Shown here: positions 26,059 to 40,100 of the stretch, one piece after another
How positions within the stretch are numbered: position 1 is the first letter of the stretch
How the letters are laid out: each line of letters opens with the position of its first letter
Source of the DNA: Juglans regia
Lineage: Eukaryota > Streptophyta > Magnoliopsida > Fagales > Juglandaceae
DNA: 64,000 nt
Direction: 5' to 3'
NCBI RefSeq assembly: GCF_001411555.2
Contig: NC_049903.1
Span: 30,731,083-30,795,082 of the forward strand
Made by a program: the position numbers and the translations under genes
The notes under the pieces: model-generated
Databases searched by the model: none
Seen by the model: the letters and a program-made list of their open reading frames with translations, nothing else
What the model was told of the DNA's origin: nothing

Positions 26059-27149
26059 TGAGCAAAGAACAAAAACAAGTGAACACTAAGCTCCACGATA
26101 ACTTAAACCCACCAAAGTTTAAATGCAAATTCATTTTGAGTTTCAAACGACAAACTTTCATGGCTTTAAACCAATTAAAGGCTCCTATTGACTCAGATTA
26201 GCACAATGTGAAGAGAAGTCTACTCAGGATAAGAATTTGTTAAGTTTCTGAATGAACAAGCCACAGCCACTAGTACATCTTGAATCAAGAACAGGTGGAC
26301 CAGCGACTTTATGTGGTTAGAAAACCTAAATGGAACATCCAAAAGCTCAAGTTCCATTATCAAACAACTAGCTGGCAACAAATGTTAGCTCTGCCAAACA
26401 AAGACAGAGCCGCAAAGGTATAAATACATCATCGGGTTCTCTGAACAAAGTTCATGTGATTTAGCAAACCCCTTTCCACCGTGTGTTTTACCTTTAAGAT
26501 CCAAATACAACTCACAAGACACAAACTCTTCCGGCCTAACTAAAAAGAGGTTGCATATTAAAACGAAAAACTAGTTCACTTTCTTCTACGAGACTCCAAG
26601 TGTTCATTTGCGTAAAGTCGAAGACATATAAAAGAATATGGAAATTAGAAAAGAAACTTGAACGAAACATTTTTTTTTCAATGAATGAATCACAACATCA
26701 CTTTTCGGGCCTAAAAAACTGTTTTAAGAATAAAACTAAAAACAACCTTTAATTACATTAGATAGATTAAAACGGGTTCACTTGCAAAGCAAATCAAAGT
26801 GAAGTTCACTTTGCAGCAAAGTATAAACTTTTTGCCCTTTGATTTCGAGACAAAACCCAGCATTAACAAAAGTTGAAAGCGCTGAAATTGGAACAGTAAC
26901 ACAAGGACAAAAAACCAAAGCAAAGCAAAACAAAACTCTTAAACCAAAAGAAGACAACATGGCCCAGATAACCCATTCATTGCTACAGAATTCAAAGACC
27001 CCCGAAACCAAAACTACGTACGCCAAGTTACATTAGTAACCCAAATTCGCAGAACCCAAAATGAATATGCTTTCATGCATTGTGATAATGCCAGAGGAAA
27101 CTAAAATGCAAGAAAAGAAAAACATCACGGAGTCCAAAGAAAGACTTAC
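26059..27149 (-). other. Probable 5'UTR intron of the HAD gene
   Basis: A donor TTTTTG|GTAAGTCTT lies at 27149 and an acceptor TTTGCTCAAG|GGCTTC near 26059, 18 bases upstream of the ATG. Between them no conserved coding sequence was found, and short ORFs there look random. The 27150-27290 exon is pyrimidine-rich in the transcribed strand. Confidence 0.5.
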
Positions 27150-27299
27150 CAAAAACTCGAAATGATCACAGAAAGGGAAAAAAAAAAAAAGGAAAAGAGG
27201 GAGGTATTCGCGAAGGGCAAAGAGAGAAATGCAAAGAGAATGTGAAGCAGAAAGGAAGGAGGAAGAAGTGGGAGGAGGAAGAAGTAGGAGGAGAGGCGG

Positions 27300-27308
27300 G
27301 TTTAAATA
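27300..27308 (-). promoter_or_regulatory. TATA box of the HAD gene
   Basis: Minus-strand CCTATTTAAACC lies just upstream of the CT-rich leader, so transcription probably begins near 27270. The position agrees with the inferred 5'UTR exon. Confidence 0.5.
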
Positions 27309-27887
27309 GGCAGAAACCGTTGCTTCTTGAGCCTGGGGTCTCTGAATTGAAAATTAATTAATTTAGATATTTAACCACGTTTAATTAATTAAAATTCAAA
27401 ACAAATTATTTAAGAAAGTCACAGGAAGGCCACTGTTTCAAACATCAAAAGTTCACAACACCGTGTAAAATTGTACTTTTGTACACCGATTGGCTGTGTC
27501 TATAAAATTCCAGCCTTGCCCAACTTTACAACGCCCGTTCACATTGTTTTTTTTTAATCTAATTCCAATTAAGAAAATGACTTTTTTAACCTTTTTATTT
27601 TTATTTTTTTATTTTCTGGAGATGATTCTCTAAAACTTTAAAAGAATCAATCATTGTTTATATTAATGAAGATTCACGTTTTATAATGTTAATATTTATT
27701 AGGCATAAAATATCATTAACGTGTAACTAATTATTTATATATTATTTCCCCCCACGGCTAAGATATTTGTATTATATAAATGATTCAAGGTACAAATGAT
27801 GGAGGTTGGAGGTCCCACAATCAAAATATAACACAAGTGACACACACATACATATATTAATAATATATATTAGTAATATTAGATACA

Positions 27888-28015
27888 ATCATATGTTATA
27901 TAAGTGATACGTATTTATTTTAAAAAATAGTGAGATTTACTATTAAAAAATTAATTTTTTATATAAATATCATATTTATTCACTTTTTACAAAAGAAACG
28001 TGTGACTCTTGTATT
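27888..28015. mobile_element. MITE family B, diverged copy
   Basis: Shares with the copy at 22215 the block ATTAAAAAATTAATTTTTTA and the order of short T- and A-rich blocks. Ends are poorly defined. A TA dinucleotide run follows at 28035-28055. Confidence 0.45.
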
Positions 28016-28289
28016 CTCTATGACAAAAAATATTATATATATATATATATATACATAAAAGAGTCTTTTGATTTCAAGTTTTCTTGACCAATTAACTACT
28101 ATATTAAATATTAGGCCACTCTAATAGTGGTTAGGTCTTGAGAGAGGATCTCAATTCATCTCTTATTATTTATTAATATTCACAAATAATTTTAATCCAT
28201 TTCATCTCATCTTTCAATCTAAAAGTCTAATTAAATGATTGTTTTCAACGTCCCAAGCGGCCATCGTGTGAAATTGAGATTGCAATCGA

Positions 28290-28515
28290 TTTATTTGGTT
28301 TGCTTTTAACACTAAAATTCAAAACTTTGAAAGCTTTAAAAACCTTTTATCTCATCATTATAACTTATCTAAATTTTCACACAAAATAAAATAAATAATT
28401 TAATTTTTTTAAATTTTAAAACAAAAATAATATTAAAAAATATATTTTAATAATATTTTATTTAATTTTTTAATTTTAATCTTAATTCATCTCATGTCTA
28501 AAAACAAACGAGGTT
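28290..28515 (-). mobile_element. MITE of the GATGAGATGAG family
   Basis: Carries TTTTATCTCATCATTATAAC, CACACAAAATAAAATAAATA and CTTAATTCATCTCATG, and ends AAACAAACGAGG, the family terminus. Same orientation as the intronic copy at 18721. Confidence 0.7.
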
Positions 28516-28754
28516 ATGAGTTACAGCAATTGAAAGAAGATCTTTAATCCCACGATCGTAGGTTGAAAAACATATGTTGAAAATAACTTTAAATATAATA
28601 GAGACCCATTACGTGATATGCTGTATAAATTATCTCGATTGCTTAAATTGGGGACAATAAATTCAAGAAGGGGGAAATATTATATTTGAAACAAGCTTTA
28701 AGAGACTAGAGAATGTATATATGCCTGTGATGAACAGAAGTTATTTGACTGAGC

Positions 28755-29198
28755 CGTGCTACTAATATTTTGAATAACGTACTGGACGCCGTACTAGTCA
28801 AAATATTGTAATAAAATATTTTAATATCAATACTATTTCGTGTATCGTTTTGGAATAATCAATATATGAATAAATTATATATATAATATATATAAATTAT
28901 ATTCTATAATACTAATCTATATGTATAAATTATAAATAATTTAATCTGAATTGAGAGTCAAAAAAATAAATTTATAGTTTGAAAAAATAAAAAAAATAAA
29001 ATTAAAGGTCAAAATATCGATTGGTAAGGATCGAAATTCAGGCCAATACAAATTAAAATATAAGCCTGTAAGGTCGGTATTTAGACCAATACAAAATACA
29101 TACAATACATGTATCGGACCAATAATTGATACGGACCAATAGCCGGTATGGCATATTTTGACCGTACCAACCAGTACGATACGATACTTAAAACATTG
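28755..29198. mobile_element. Probable non-autonomous element with GTACGATACG-type ends
   Basis: The left end has TTTTGAATAACGTACTGGAC. The right end has CCAGTACGATACGATACTTA, roughly its inverted counterpart. The interior repeats words such as GGTATTTAGACCAATAC, ATCGGACCAATAATTGATAC and ACGGACCAATAGCCGGTAT. Family not named. Confidence 0.5.
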
Positions 29199-29684
29199 TG
29201 CCCTACACAGCAGGCTCCATATTTAACACACGCTACACACTCATGTTGAATACCTTCTCGCACAAGGCAAAGACTAAAGAGCCCTTGTAGGCTCAATATA
29301 GCCATCATCGGCCAAAGAATTTATTTACCTGTTATGATCATTTTCGGATTTTTTTTCTTCTTCCCATAGATCCATTGGCCTCGATTTTTGAATTTTTTTG
29401 TTGATGAGCATTTTCAAATAGCATTTTTTATTACAATATATATTTTTTTTTGGGATATTGGTTGCATGAGGAAGAGTCGATTTGGCATACGGTTTCAAAT
29501 CTAAAAGGGCTGAATGTGAAAAGAGTGAAAGAAGAAATCACCAATTGGTAGGAAAGGAAATGAGCTACAGCTGCTGTTTGTAATTTGGAGGGTAAAAATG
29601 ACAATTTACAATTAATTAAAAAATAGATAGTTGTGCAAAAATAATTTAAGAGGAAAGCCCATCAAAACTTTGTATAACAAATGT

Positions 29685-29688
<4 letters not shown>

Positions 29689-29715
<27 letters not shown>
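29689..29715 (+). repeat. (GA)n microsatellite
   Basis: An uninterrupted GA run of about 27 bases in intergenic sequence. Confidence 0.9.
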
Positions 29716-29719
29716 CTAG

Positions 29720-31980
29720 TGAGGGGCATTATGGTCCTCAGAAGAAAAGCTTTGGGATCCAGACCTAAAACATCTGGACACAACTGGAAACATGGTAGAT
29801 ATTTTGATGATCAAGTGTTTTTATAGGGACAAAAATCAGCATTAATGTGCCCAAGAAGAGGAGGCTTTAGTTGGTGTGGGTGACAAGAGAAAGAAAGAAA
29901 GAAATAATGTGATTAATTGGTAAGGGGTTCACCAAACAAAGGAACGTGTCAACATTGGATTTGCTTTTAAGTACTACAGTTCAACTTCCAAAGGCATTCC
30001 AAAGTCACAAAATGATAACACATCCTCTCAAATCTTTAAAACTATGTGCTATAAAAAAGATAAATGTTCATCTACCCTCTTTCTAAATCACAAAATCTCT
30101 TTATATAATTTTTTTTTTTGTGATTATTACTCATTGAATTACTTATATTTATCTTAAAAAAAAATAAATTTAAGTTAATTTCAACACTTTGATCGATATA
30201 TTTTTATGAATTAGTATACATACAGTCCTTAAATAGAGACTATTCAATATTCATGTAAGTCTATACAGTTATATTTAAAAAAAATTTAAAATTACAATAA
30301 TATCATTTTTAAAATGATATTTTTTTCTCGTTTTATTCTAATTTATCAATGAAATTATACACGCAGTCTTTTATTTAGAATTATAAATAAAATTTCTCTA
30401 TTTTTATTATTCTTCAATGATGAATATTTTGGACTTTTCAAAACTCTATATGGTGCCAAATATTCAATTATTAATATGATTTTTTTTCCTTTTTTTTTTT
30501 TTTTTTCCTTTTCGTTGGTACAGCTCCTGATCATTTGTTATTTGTTTTCTTCCTAGCAAAGGTCCGTATTTTGAATTATGTTGTCAGAATAATCATTTAC
30601 ATCCAAAAAATCAATAAATATCTACAAAATGTCATAATTATGAACCGACAATAATGAATTGCTGACTAATTCTCAAGAATAAAAAATATATATATATATA
30701 TATATATACATATTAATGATCTAATTTCATTTATACCAACTTCTTAAGAAGAACCTAGCTAGCAACTTGCCAATTCAGTATGCAAATAATACAAAGTTAT
30801 GCACTCAAGAGTCAAAGACCACTCTTTCCAATGTTGTGAGTTGGTGTTTTCATTTCTATATAATAATAATAATAATAATAATTATATATTTGATTGTTTA
30901 ACAAGCAAGACGAAGAAAGTTTAATTTATAAATTATCTAATGCACATATTATGTCGTTGCGTTTTAAAGAACTCTTGCGAGAGTTCTAGATCTATTCATG
31001 CGACGACAATAAAGTCATTGACAGACTCGTGTTGATGCTACTTGGCTTCCATCAATTTTTCCACGCCTCTACTCTTATAAATATATGTTGTTGTGGGTGC
31101 GAATGTATTTATATACGCACATATATAAGATTGAAACATACATAATTGGAGCCACTTCCTGGCCACTATTATAGTGAAAATGACTAACCTACCTAATGTA
31201 GACCACAACACAACTGGATTCTCGATCATTATATAATATACTTGGAAAGAAATAATTGGAGCCCTGAGACCACCTAGTGGAAAAAAGGGGTCACGATTTC
31301 CTATAATTTTTTGTAGTAAGCATTTTTCTACAATTCAAAGAGAGATAGAGACAACAACAAATTACCAACATTATAGTATTTAATGTTAAATTTCATATTA
31401 TCTATAGACAACACTATATATCATGAAATTCACATATTATGTTTGTCTATTTTTAAATCATATAAAAAAAAATGTTTGGACGGGAAATTATATGAAATAA
31501 AAAGGAAATATTAGATGAATGATGGCTAGAAATTAAGGAAAATGAAGGAGATGTAAAGGAAAGATGGTTACGTATTTGGAGGAAGAAAATAAAAACATTA
31601 TGGTGGCAAATTAAGGTGGGTTAGCTGAGTCTGGGGAAAGCACCATTTCTAACTCTTTCCCTCAATGATTTCAATATTCAAACACCTGGGCTGGCTACGA
31701 CTATGACCCATATATTATCATATTCCTACAAAATACAATTATTATTACAATACTGCAATTGTTTTTTGGGAATCCCCTCGGCAGATTCATCAGTGGGGGG
31801 TTTGGTTCACTGGGAAAGCTACACCAACGGAGATTGTACACTCTGATCTGGCAATCCAGTCAGGTTCGCTTTAAAATAGTATCTGGTTTTTGAGTTTCTG
31901 CCATTTTTGTTGGTTTCTTTAAGAAAATCTTTATGTTTTCTCTTTGAGAAATGATAGCTGTAATTCTGAATATTTAAACA
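29720..31980. other. Intergenic spacer with simple repeats
   Basis: Holds an (AT)n run near 30690-30708 and an (AAT)n run near 30860-30883. A GC-richer patch at 31770-31870 (CCTCGGCAGATTCATCAG) could be a fragment of something transcribed but could not be identified. No gene recognised. Confidence 0.5.
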
Positions 31981-31987
31981 AACATTA

Positions 31988-32212
31988 ACTCTCGTTTATT
32001 TTTAAAGATGAGATGAGATGAGATGAGTTGAGATTAAAGTTAAAAAATTGAATAAAATATTATTTGAATATATTTTTTAATATTATTTTTATTTTAAAAT
32101 TTAAAAAAATTGAATTGTTTATTTTATTTTATGTAAAGATCTGAAAAAATTATAATGATAAAATAAGATGAGATGAAATGAGATGTTTCCTGAAAACAAA
32201 CTAGACCTGATT
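31988..32212 (+). mobile_element. MITE of the GATGAGATGAG family, near a family B end
   Basis: Begins CTCGTTTATTTTTAAAGATG and runs through four GATGA units. The AT-rich core includes GTTTATTTTATTTTATGTAA, and the element closes ATGAAATGAGATGTTT, then AACAAACTAGACC. Immediately left, 31945-31985 resembles the start of family B (GAAATGATAGCTGTAATTCTG), so one MITE may have landed in the other. Confidence 0.75.
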
Positions 32213-34892
32213 AAAAAACCAACAGAAAGGGACAGCCGCCTCAATATTATTGTAAGAAAAGTAACGTTGGCAACTTGGAAGCTTGGCTTCGTTTTTCGCA
32301 TGTGAATTATGCTATACACTGCACCCTTATTTTATATATTCTCGTTACATTAGATTAAGATAATGTTATTTATCAACCATTTATAAGAATTTAAAAAAAA
32401 AAAAATTAAAAAGTTTAAGCGTTGTTATACACTACCATATATATCAACCCAGGAGTAAGATAATGGTATATTATATAGCAATTTTCTTTTGCAATAGAAA
32501 CATTCAATCATGCCCTACCATCACTTCTCCAGCTTGATGATAGTCGGCTGCTCAAGAATATATTTTTTTATTGGTAGTAGATGTTCGGGAACAGCGTTCA
32601 GACTAATCTCGAGATACATAGATCTTCGATAAGGAATTTTTTGTAAAAACACCTCGAATAATTCAAAAAAAAAAAACTTTCCAGCCAGATAACTCTTAAA
32701 GATTATTTGTATTCAAGAGAATTCCAAACCTTAGATCTGAAAAGATAAACATACTTCCAAACCTAAGGGCTTTATCATATACTAATCGACAAATTCAACG
32801 ACCACACAGATGATTGTCAATTAGTTACTCTGAGTATTCCCTTGTGTTTGCTTTCCAGCAAGGAAGCCAATAATGCTTGATTTCAGGGGCAGGCTTTTAC
32901 TGCCAAAAGAAGCAAAATTTGGCCAGAATGATTTTTCAGGTTGCGCGCTGAATGACTGACCCCATTGCCAAACAAAATGCAGTCACATCATTTCCTTACA
33001 AGTAAGTTTACACACGCTGGCTGCGTTTAAATATTGAATTGAGTTAAATTGAGATGATAAAATATTATTTTTAAATATTATAATAATAAATTAAGATGAG
33101 TTGATTCAGCATCCAACCAATTTTAATTGTGATTAAAAGAAGTGCAGCTTTGTTCACTTGATAATGGAAGTTGGTGAATTAATTGGAAATTGTAACGATC
33201 GAGAATGTGTTGGGTGACTAGGTAAGATCAACACAATATTGGTTTCTTTCTAACTACTAACTTTTTAAATTTGGTTTAACTTGGAAAAGTAAAATAGTGA
33301 TCTCCATATACAAAAGCTATTTATACATTTATCGTTTGGGACATGCTACGTTCACCGCTCTCAGCTCCCACTCACAGTAGGAGCTACCGTTAGCTAGGCA
33401 ATTTTAATAAGAAAAAAAGACATTCTGATTACTCCCAAATAACCTAATGACCCCTCAGAGGCTGATCATGATCTCCTAATTTGTTGAAACAGCTTGTTCC
33501 TATCTTTCCTTGTCATGAATTAATTGGATTTTACTTCCAATTGTCAAGTACTTTCCTGATCAACGTCCAATGTCCATCATCAACTAAAAATCCTACATTA
33601 ATACATGCTGCATGCAGCAGCTTTGAAATGAATTCATTCATGCAAAGCTTTCGCTCGATCAATTTATGTGTTGATCTTACTTGATCTGATCTGATCTGAT
33701 CAGACTACTTTTCGATTTCCTTGGCATATTGGAAAGAGTTGATTTTGTCATCTTGTCCTTGTTTTCATCAAGAAACAGATGGAATCCAATCCAATCTAAT
33801 CTATATACATGCACGATACTCATGAAAAAGTTTTCGCATGTTTTTCATAAGATAAGTGCGTTTGTTGTCGGGACTTCATCTGATTTACACCGTCTAAACC
33901 TAAGCAGCCACCTCATTGTTTTACCAATTTTATTATAAGCTAAACTATCTCTGATTAAAATTTATTAACAGGAAAAGTCTAGAATCTTAAAACATACACG
34001 TCCTTAAAAAAATCCTAAAAACCATTATGCTAATTATTTCCTAGACAACTTTCCGTTACAACCGTTTCCGTCATTCCTCGGGGTTGTGGTGGCAAGTGGC
34101 GGAACCAACAATTCTTTTTAAGGGGTCAACTTTTCTATCACACGAGATGAGATGTTTATATAAAATAAAAAAATATTACAAAATTATAAAATATATATAA
34201 AATTAAATTTCAATAATTTTCTAAATAATGTAGAAATAAAATTTTAAAAACTACAACTTAATGTCTGTTTTAGATTTTTGACGACAATATTTTATAGAAT
34301 AATATTTATCTATTATTATTTTTGTAAATATGAAATATTTAGAAATTATTTTCTCCGTAGAAACTATCAAGTGATCTTTTAGAATGTCATCTTTCATTCT
34401 AATATCTAAGCTAGTTTATCAAATTTCTTGTAAAATCTATTTACTTTTAAGTATAGAATACTACAACTGAGACCTTAAATAAACTTTTCATTGCTAAATG
34501 AAGTTTAGAAGATAAATCATCTCCACTATTTTTCATATAAATTGTCAATATTTAAATTATTTTTCTGGTATTTTCATTTTGAATTTTAAATTAAGAAAAT
34601 TAATATTGTATAATAAAAAACTTTGGGAGCTAATTTTAATAGTTTATTATTTCTCCTAACCTTAATTTTAATTTATTTTTAGTGTAGCCACATCCTTGAA
34701 AATAGATAATATATAGAAATTATACAAAATCTATGAGTTATATATAGGAAAAAAATTAGAGAGAGACATTTTTATGTATATTGAAATTTTACAAAATTTT
34801 AAAAAGTATATGGGAATAAGAAAATTATAATTTTTTTTGAGAAAATTATAATTCTCCCTGATCATTAAAAACCCAATATAAAAAAAATTAGA

Positions 34893-34930
<38 letters not shown>

Positions 34931-36873
34931 ACACATTGTAACCATACGAAACAAAAGAAAGAAAACAAAAATAGTGTTAGCTAGCCACACGATTTATAGA
35001 GATTAATGTGGTCAGATTCAATGACCCAAAGAAACATCACTGTCTATTTACGATCAGTTAATTTTAACAAAATGATTATTTATAATTAAAATTAATTATA
35101 AATAATCTTTTAATTACAATAAATTAATTACAAAAACCGTTTGTCTTGCATTACATTTAGATTGCATAAAAAATCCACTCAACTTCTCAGACACACACAC
35201 ACCTGTCCTCAACTTCATTTGCAGTATGATTTATTATTATGCAATGAAGTACAGAGGGGAAAGGTTCTAAAATTGAAGGCCAGGACGAAATAGGATTTGA
35301 GGTCGAGAGACTTGCAAGCTAGCGCGCAGTACTGTGAGTTTTGTTGGGTTGTACAGCAAATCACAGCTTCGCTAGCTTATAGGGTCCCCATGCATTTTGT
35401 TTGACAAAGACCTTTTTGGAATTGCATTATATATATATATATGCCTGCACCACATATTTTCTGGAGTCTGTACGGTCGAGTTTAATTTAAGAGTAATTTA
35501 ATGACCACACCCAATTAATATATATGCCTGCATTCACACACGCTGGAAAAGGAGTCTCCACTCCTGCGTTCACAATAAAACAATAGTGACCACACACGTA
35601 TTATTCCAAATTTCATACACCATGAGTTACTACTTGGCCTTTACCAAATATTTTCAGAAGATTAAAAAACAGACCAGAAGCCCTCATGATCAGCCGCCCT
35701 TATATCCATGCAGCAGGGCATGATCCGCTATTGGCATAACTCTATGCGCATAACATTAGGACAACGATCAAACTAGTTAACTAGTCATCCCACATCGAGA
35801 GATGCTCAAAGGATAATGATTAAAAAGGATTATGAATAGCACCTTTCATTTTACAAGCATCTGGTGTGACAAATTACAAAACCCTTGTCCCCCACCCATG
35901 CAACTGCCTAGGGTAATGGCGGAAATATCTACCCATTACCTTGAGGGTAGGCGGATTGAAGCTACTGAGCCAGGTCATACCACTGTTGAGTTCCCTGCTG
36001 GATCCGTTCCTTCATGTGGTTCCTAATTAGCCTCATTATTTTCTTGGAGCCCTTACCTAAACCTATCATAATCTGTGGCCGGGCGTGTTTGACTTGAATG
36101 GTCGCTCTCCTAATACTCACAAGTCATGATCTTGATGAAAGACCTCCTTTTCATGCAAACAGCTTTTGCAATCTCTGATACGTGTCTCTTTGTGCTCCAT
36201 TATCAGCTGAGCAGTACTGTTGTAAGCCTTAGCCACCTATCCGCCTCTAACTTCTCTGTCAATAATTGCACCAGCATTGCCCATGCTGTAGGTTTTAGTC
36301 ATCTTAAATGCATCATCCCTTTGAGAAAAAGAAAGAAGACCCACCTTATCTCCGAAACCTAGACTGCAACTTGGGCATAAGTCGTCTTGGTCACTTTCTC
36401 TAAGTCATTCTGTGCTCCAGTTGGGATATTCTTCCTCAACAATACCTGATCCAAGAGATAAACGACAGTGCCATAATTAATTGGCTCAATCAGAAGTCCA
36501 CATCATGGCCAAACATAACCTAGCTAGTTTTATAGTACTGCTTTTCTCTTTGGTGGTGAAAAGCAGCTCACATATTTAGCTCAATATTTGAAGAACTTCA
36601 CAATTAATGCTATTAGATATTCACTACTCTAAGTAAGATCGTTGCCAAAAACTCTCTCATCATGTATTACAGATTTTTTTTTTCTCTCTTTAAATTTAAT
36701 TAATTCAATAGTTTAGCGTTTGTAAAATGGGTAAGAAAGTTGGTTTACAGGCGAGAGATTGGTTGCTTGACCCCACCCATTTTGTTGCAGAAATTGGCAG
36801 TTCCCTGTAAATAATACACGAGGCTGCCCCATAATTTGTTGCAAAGTTCTAATGAACTAAATCTAAAGAAGTT
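32213..36873. other. Intergenic spacer, no gene recognised
   Basis: Contains a diverged short repeat at 33020-33110 (related to the GATGAGATGAG family) and a (TA)n run at 34895-34927. The stretch 35780-36480 is of more even composition; it starts with CCCACATCGAGAG, a word often seen near plant LTR starts, and may be a retrotransposon remnant. No protein domain could be read from 33481-33938 or 35832-36362. Confidence 0.45.
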
Positions 36874-36878
36874 AAGTG

Positions 36879-37165
36879 TGTAAGTAACGAAGGTTGAAGA
36901 CGAAGTCTGGAAAAGAGCAAGTATATTCTGCTCATGTATATTACTTGCTTGAAAAAAAACTTTACAGAAAGTTGCAATATATACAATTAACAAACGAATA
37001 TTCTAATTGCCTATCTAATAGAGAAATACATGAATACCCTTTATGTACAACTCAGCAAAGCTAAAGAAATAACAGAATGCAAAGGGTTCCTATAAACGGC
37101 ATGGTAGGTTCCATTTGGCAACACTCATGACTCTGTTTCCTTTCCATCGTGATGGTCCTCCAATA
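36879..37165 (-). repeat. 3' LTR of the copia element
   Basis: On the plus strand it runs TGTAAGTAACGAAGG to GGTCCTCCAATA. In element sense it therefore starts TATTGG and ends CTTACA, a TA...CA rather than TG...CA terminus. Confidence 0.93.
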
Positions 37166-40100
37166 CCCCCCTGCAAGATGGAGCGTAAAGGTTTACAACA
37201 CCCATATTGGATAAATGATGATGAAGAACATGAGAAGGTAGAGCCTTTGTCAAAATGTCAGCAACTTGAGCAGAGCTAGGAACATACCGAGTGCAGATAC
37301 TGCCTTCGAGGATTTTGTCGCGAATTAAGTGACAAATCAAGCTCGATATGTTTGGTCCGTTCGTGAAAAACCAGATTTGCAGTGATATGAAGGGCAGCTT
37401 GATTATCACAATGGAGTAAAGCTGGCTAAGGATGAGGAACCTGAAGAGCAATCGAGATGAAATGTAACCATGTTAGTTCAGAACAAGTTGTTGCCATCGA
37501 ATGGTACTCGGCTTCGGCTGAGGAGCGAGAGACGACGGATTGTTTCTTGGACTTCCAAGAAATGAGAGAAGAACAAAGGAAAATGCAATATCCAGTGACG
37601 GATTTTCTGGTGTCGAGGCAAGAAGCCCAGTCCGAATCACAATATGCATCAAGCTGGAGAGATGAAGCACTAGGCAGTAGAAGACCTTGCCCCAGAGCAC
37701 TTTTAAGATATCGAAGAATTTTATGGGCAGCCAAGAGATGTAGATCAGTAGGAGTAGCCATGAATTGACTAAGTGTTTGGACACTAAAACATATGTCAGG
37801 TCGAGATACAGTGAGATACAACAATCGACCTATCAAGCGTCTGTAAATGCTCGGATCTGGCAGAGGTGTGCCTGAGGACTTTGTAAATTTAAGATTCTAG
37901 TCAATTGGAATCTTGGTGGGGTTGCTGCCTAAAGTACCCGAATCTGCCAAGATGTCTAATGTATACTTTCGTTGGCATAAGTGAATACCTTTGGAGGATC
38001 TTGCAATTTCGATGCCAAGACAGTATCTTAGTGTGCCGAGATCTTTAATCTGAAACTTGCTATGTAGAAAATGTTTGAGATCAGTCACTGTGTTGAGATC
38101 ATTGCTTGTCACAAGTATGTCATCAACATACATGAGAAGAGCAACAAAAATGCCATTGATTTCTCGAGTGAAGAGGCTGTAATCAGCTTTCGATTGGGAA
38201 AAACCAGAATCAATTAAAACAGATGAAAATTTAGAATACCATTGCCTTGAAGCTTGTTTGAGGCCATACAAACTTTTGAGAAGCTTGCAAACTTGGTGAG
38301 GTGATCCCTTGGTGTAGCCGGGGGGCTTGTTCATGTATATATCCTCATGTAAATCCCCATTTAGAAAGGTATTATTTACATCAAATTGATGTAAATGCCA
38401 GCCTTTAATCAATGCAACTGCCAAGAGACATCGCAGAGTAACTAACTTAGCAACGGGAGAGAAAGTTTCTTGATAATCCACCCCCTCAAGTTGAGTATAA
38501 CCTTTGGCCACTAGACGGGCCTTCAACCTTTCAACACTACCATCCGAATGGTACTTTATCTTGTAAACATATTTGCAGTCGATGGGAATTTTTCCAGGTG
38601 GAAAATCTGTGAGTTCCCAAGTGTGGTTTACTTCTAAAGCAGCCAGCCCATGGTCCATTGCTTTGCACCAACCCGGATCTTTGATGGCTTGTTTATAGGT
38701 CTTGGGTTCAATGTGAGTGGAAATACTAATGGAAAAGGCTTTGTATGAATTTGAAAAAGAATGATAAGATAATATTTTATGTAAAGGAAAAGGAGTACCT
38801 GAAGACAGTGGCTGCTTGTCCAAGTTTGAAGTGGGAGCAGTAATAGAAGTATGATGACAATGGAAATCCTGCAGATAACGAGGTGCACTTCGAGTTCTAG
38901 TTGACCTGCGAGAGAAAACAGGAAGAGGAGGAAGTGAAGGTGATTCGGTAGGAAGAGTGGGAGGAGTGGGTGAAGGAAGATGAGAGGTTGTGGGAGAAAG
39001 GGGAGGGAAGGGAATGGTAAGGTCTGAAAAATGTGAGTTAGGATGATTATTTGGAGTTGGATTTGGAGAAGGGCTTGAAGAAGAAGAAGTGGCTGGAATA
39101 GAATGTTGTGTAGTGTCGATTTGCAAGGAATTAAAAATGGAAGAGGAAGGAGAGATGCTGTTTGGAATGCGAGAATGAAAGGGAAACACAGTTTCATGGA
39201 ATTGAACATCTCGGGAGATAAAAATCTGTCGAGTGTTCAAATCAAGTAACTTATAGCCTTTGATTCCAAAAGGATATCCTAAAAATACACACTCTCTTCC
39301 ACGAGGGTCAAATTTCTATCTCCTATCGGATAAAGTGGAGGCATATGCAAGGCAACCAAAAACTCTAAAATGTTTGTATTGAGGTGGGGTGTGAAACAAG
39401 ATGTCATATGGTGTTTTGTTATGAAGGAGAGGGGTGGGTGTCCGATTGATAATGTATACTGCTGTTAAAACACAATCAGACCAAAAAATGAGAGGAACAT
39501 GTGATTGGAACTTAAGAGCCTGAGCCACATTCATGATGTGTTGGTATTTGCGCTCTACTATGCCATTTTGTTAAAGTGTTTCTACGCAACTCCTTTGATG
39601 AATAATTCATTTGAGTTGGTAGAAATCTTTCATTTGAAATTCGGATCCATTGTCAATTCTAATGGTTTTTATTTTTCTTTGGAATTGTGTTTCAATCAAA
39701 TTGTAGAAAGTGATAATGCAAGGTCTGGCATCTGATTTATTTTGAAGCATATAAACTCATGTTGTTCGTGAAAAGTCCTCAACTATGGTAAGGAAAAATC
39801 GAGACCCATCAAGGGCAATGGTGGAGTTTGGGCCCCAAAGGTCACAATGAACAATATCAAACAAAGATAGAGAAGAATGTTGAGAATTAGGAAATGGGAG
39901 GCGATGTTGTTTTGCCAAAGGGCAAACAGAACAAGGTGTTTGATTATGAAAATTTAGATTGCTTTTTACAATAGGATAAAAAATTAAAGACATTCTAGAA
40001 GGAGATATATGGGCGAGACGACAGTGCCATAAATCAGACATCAAATTAGTAGCAAAAGTGAAAGTGAACTGATCTTTATTGGTGAATTTCGGCAAGGCAT

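Noticed and set aside
38634..39209. A 191-aa hydrophobic membrane-like protein
   Set aside because: It is an out-of-frame reading of the copia integrase-RT linker, whose serine/proline codons give leucine/phenylalanine when shifted.
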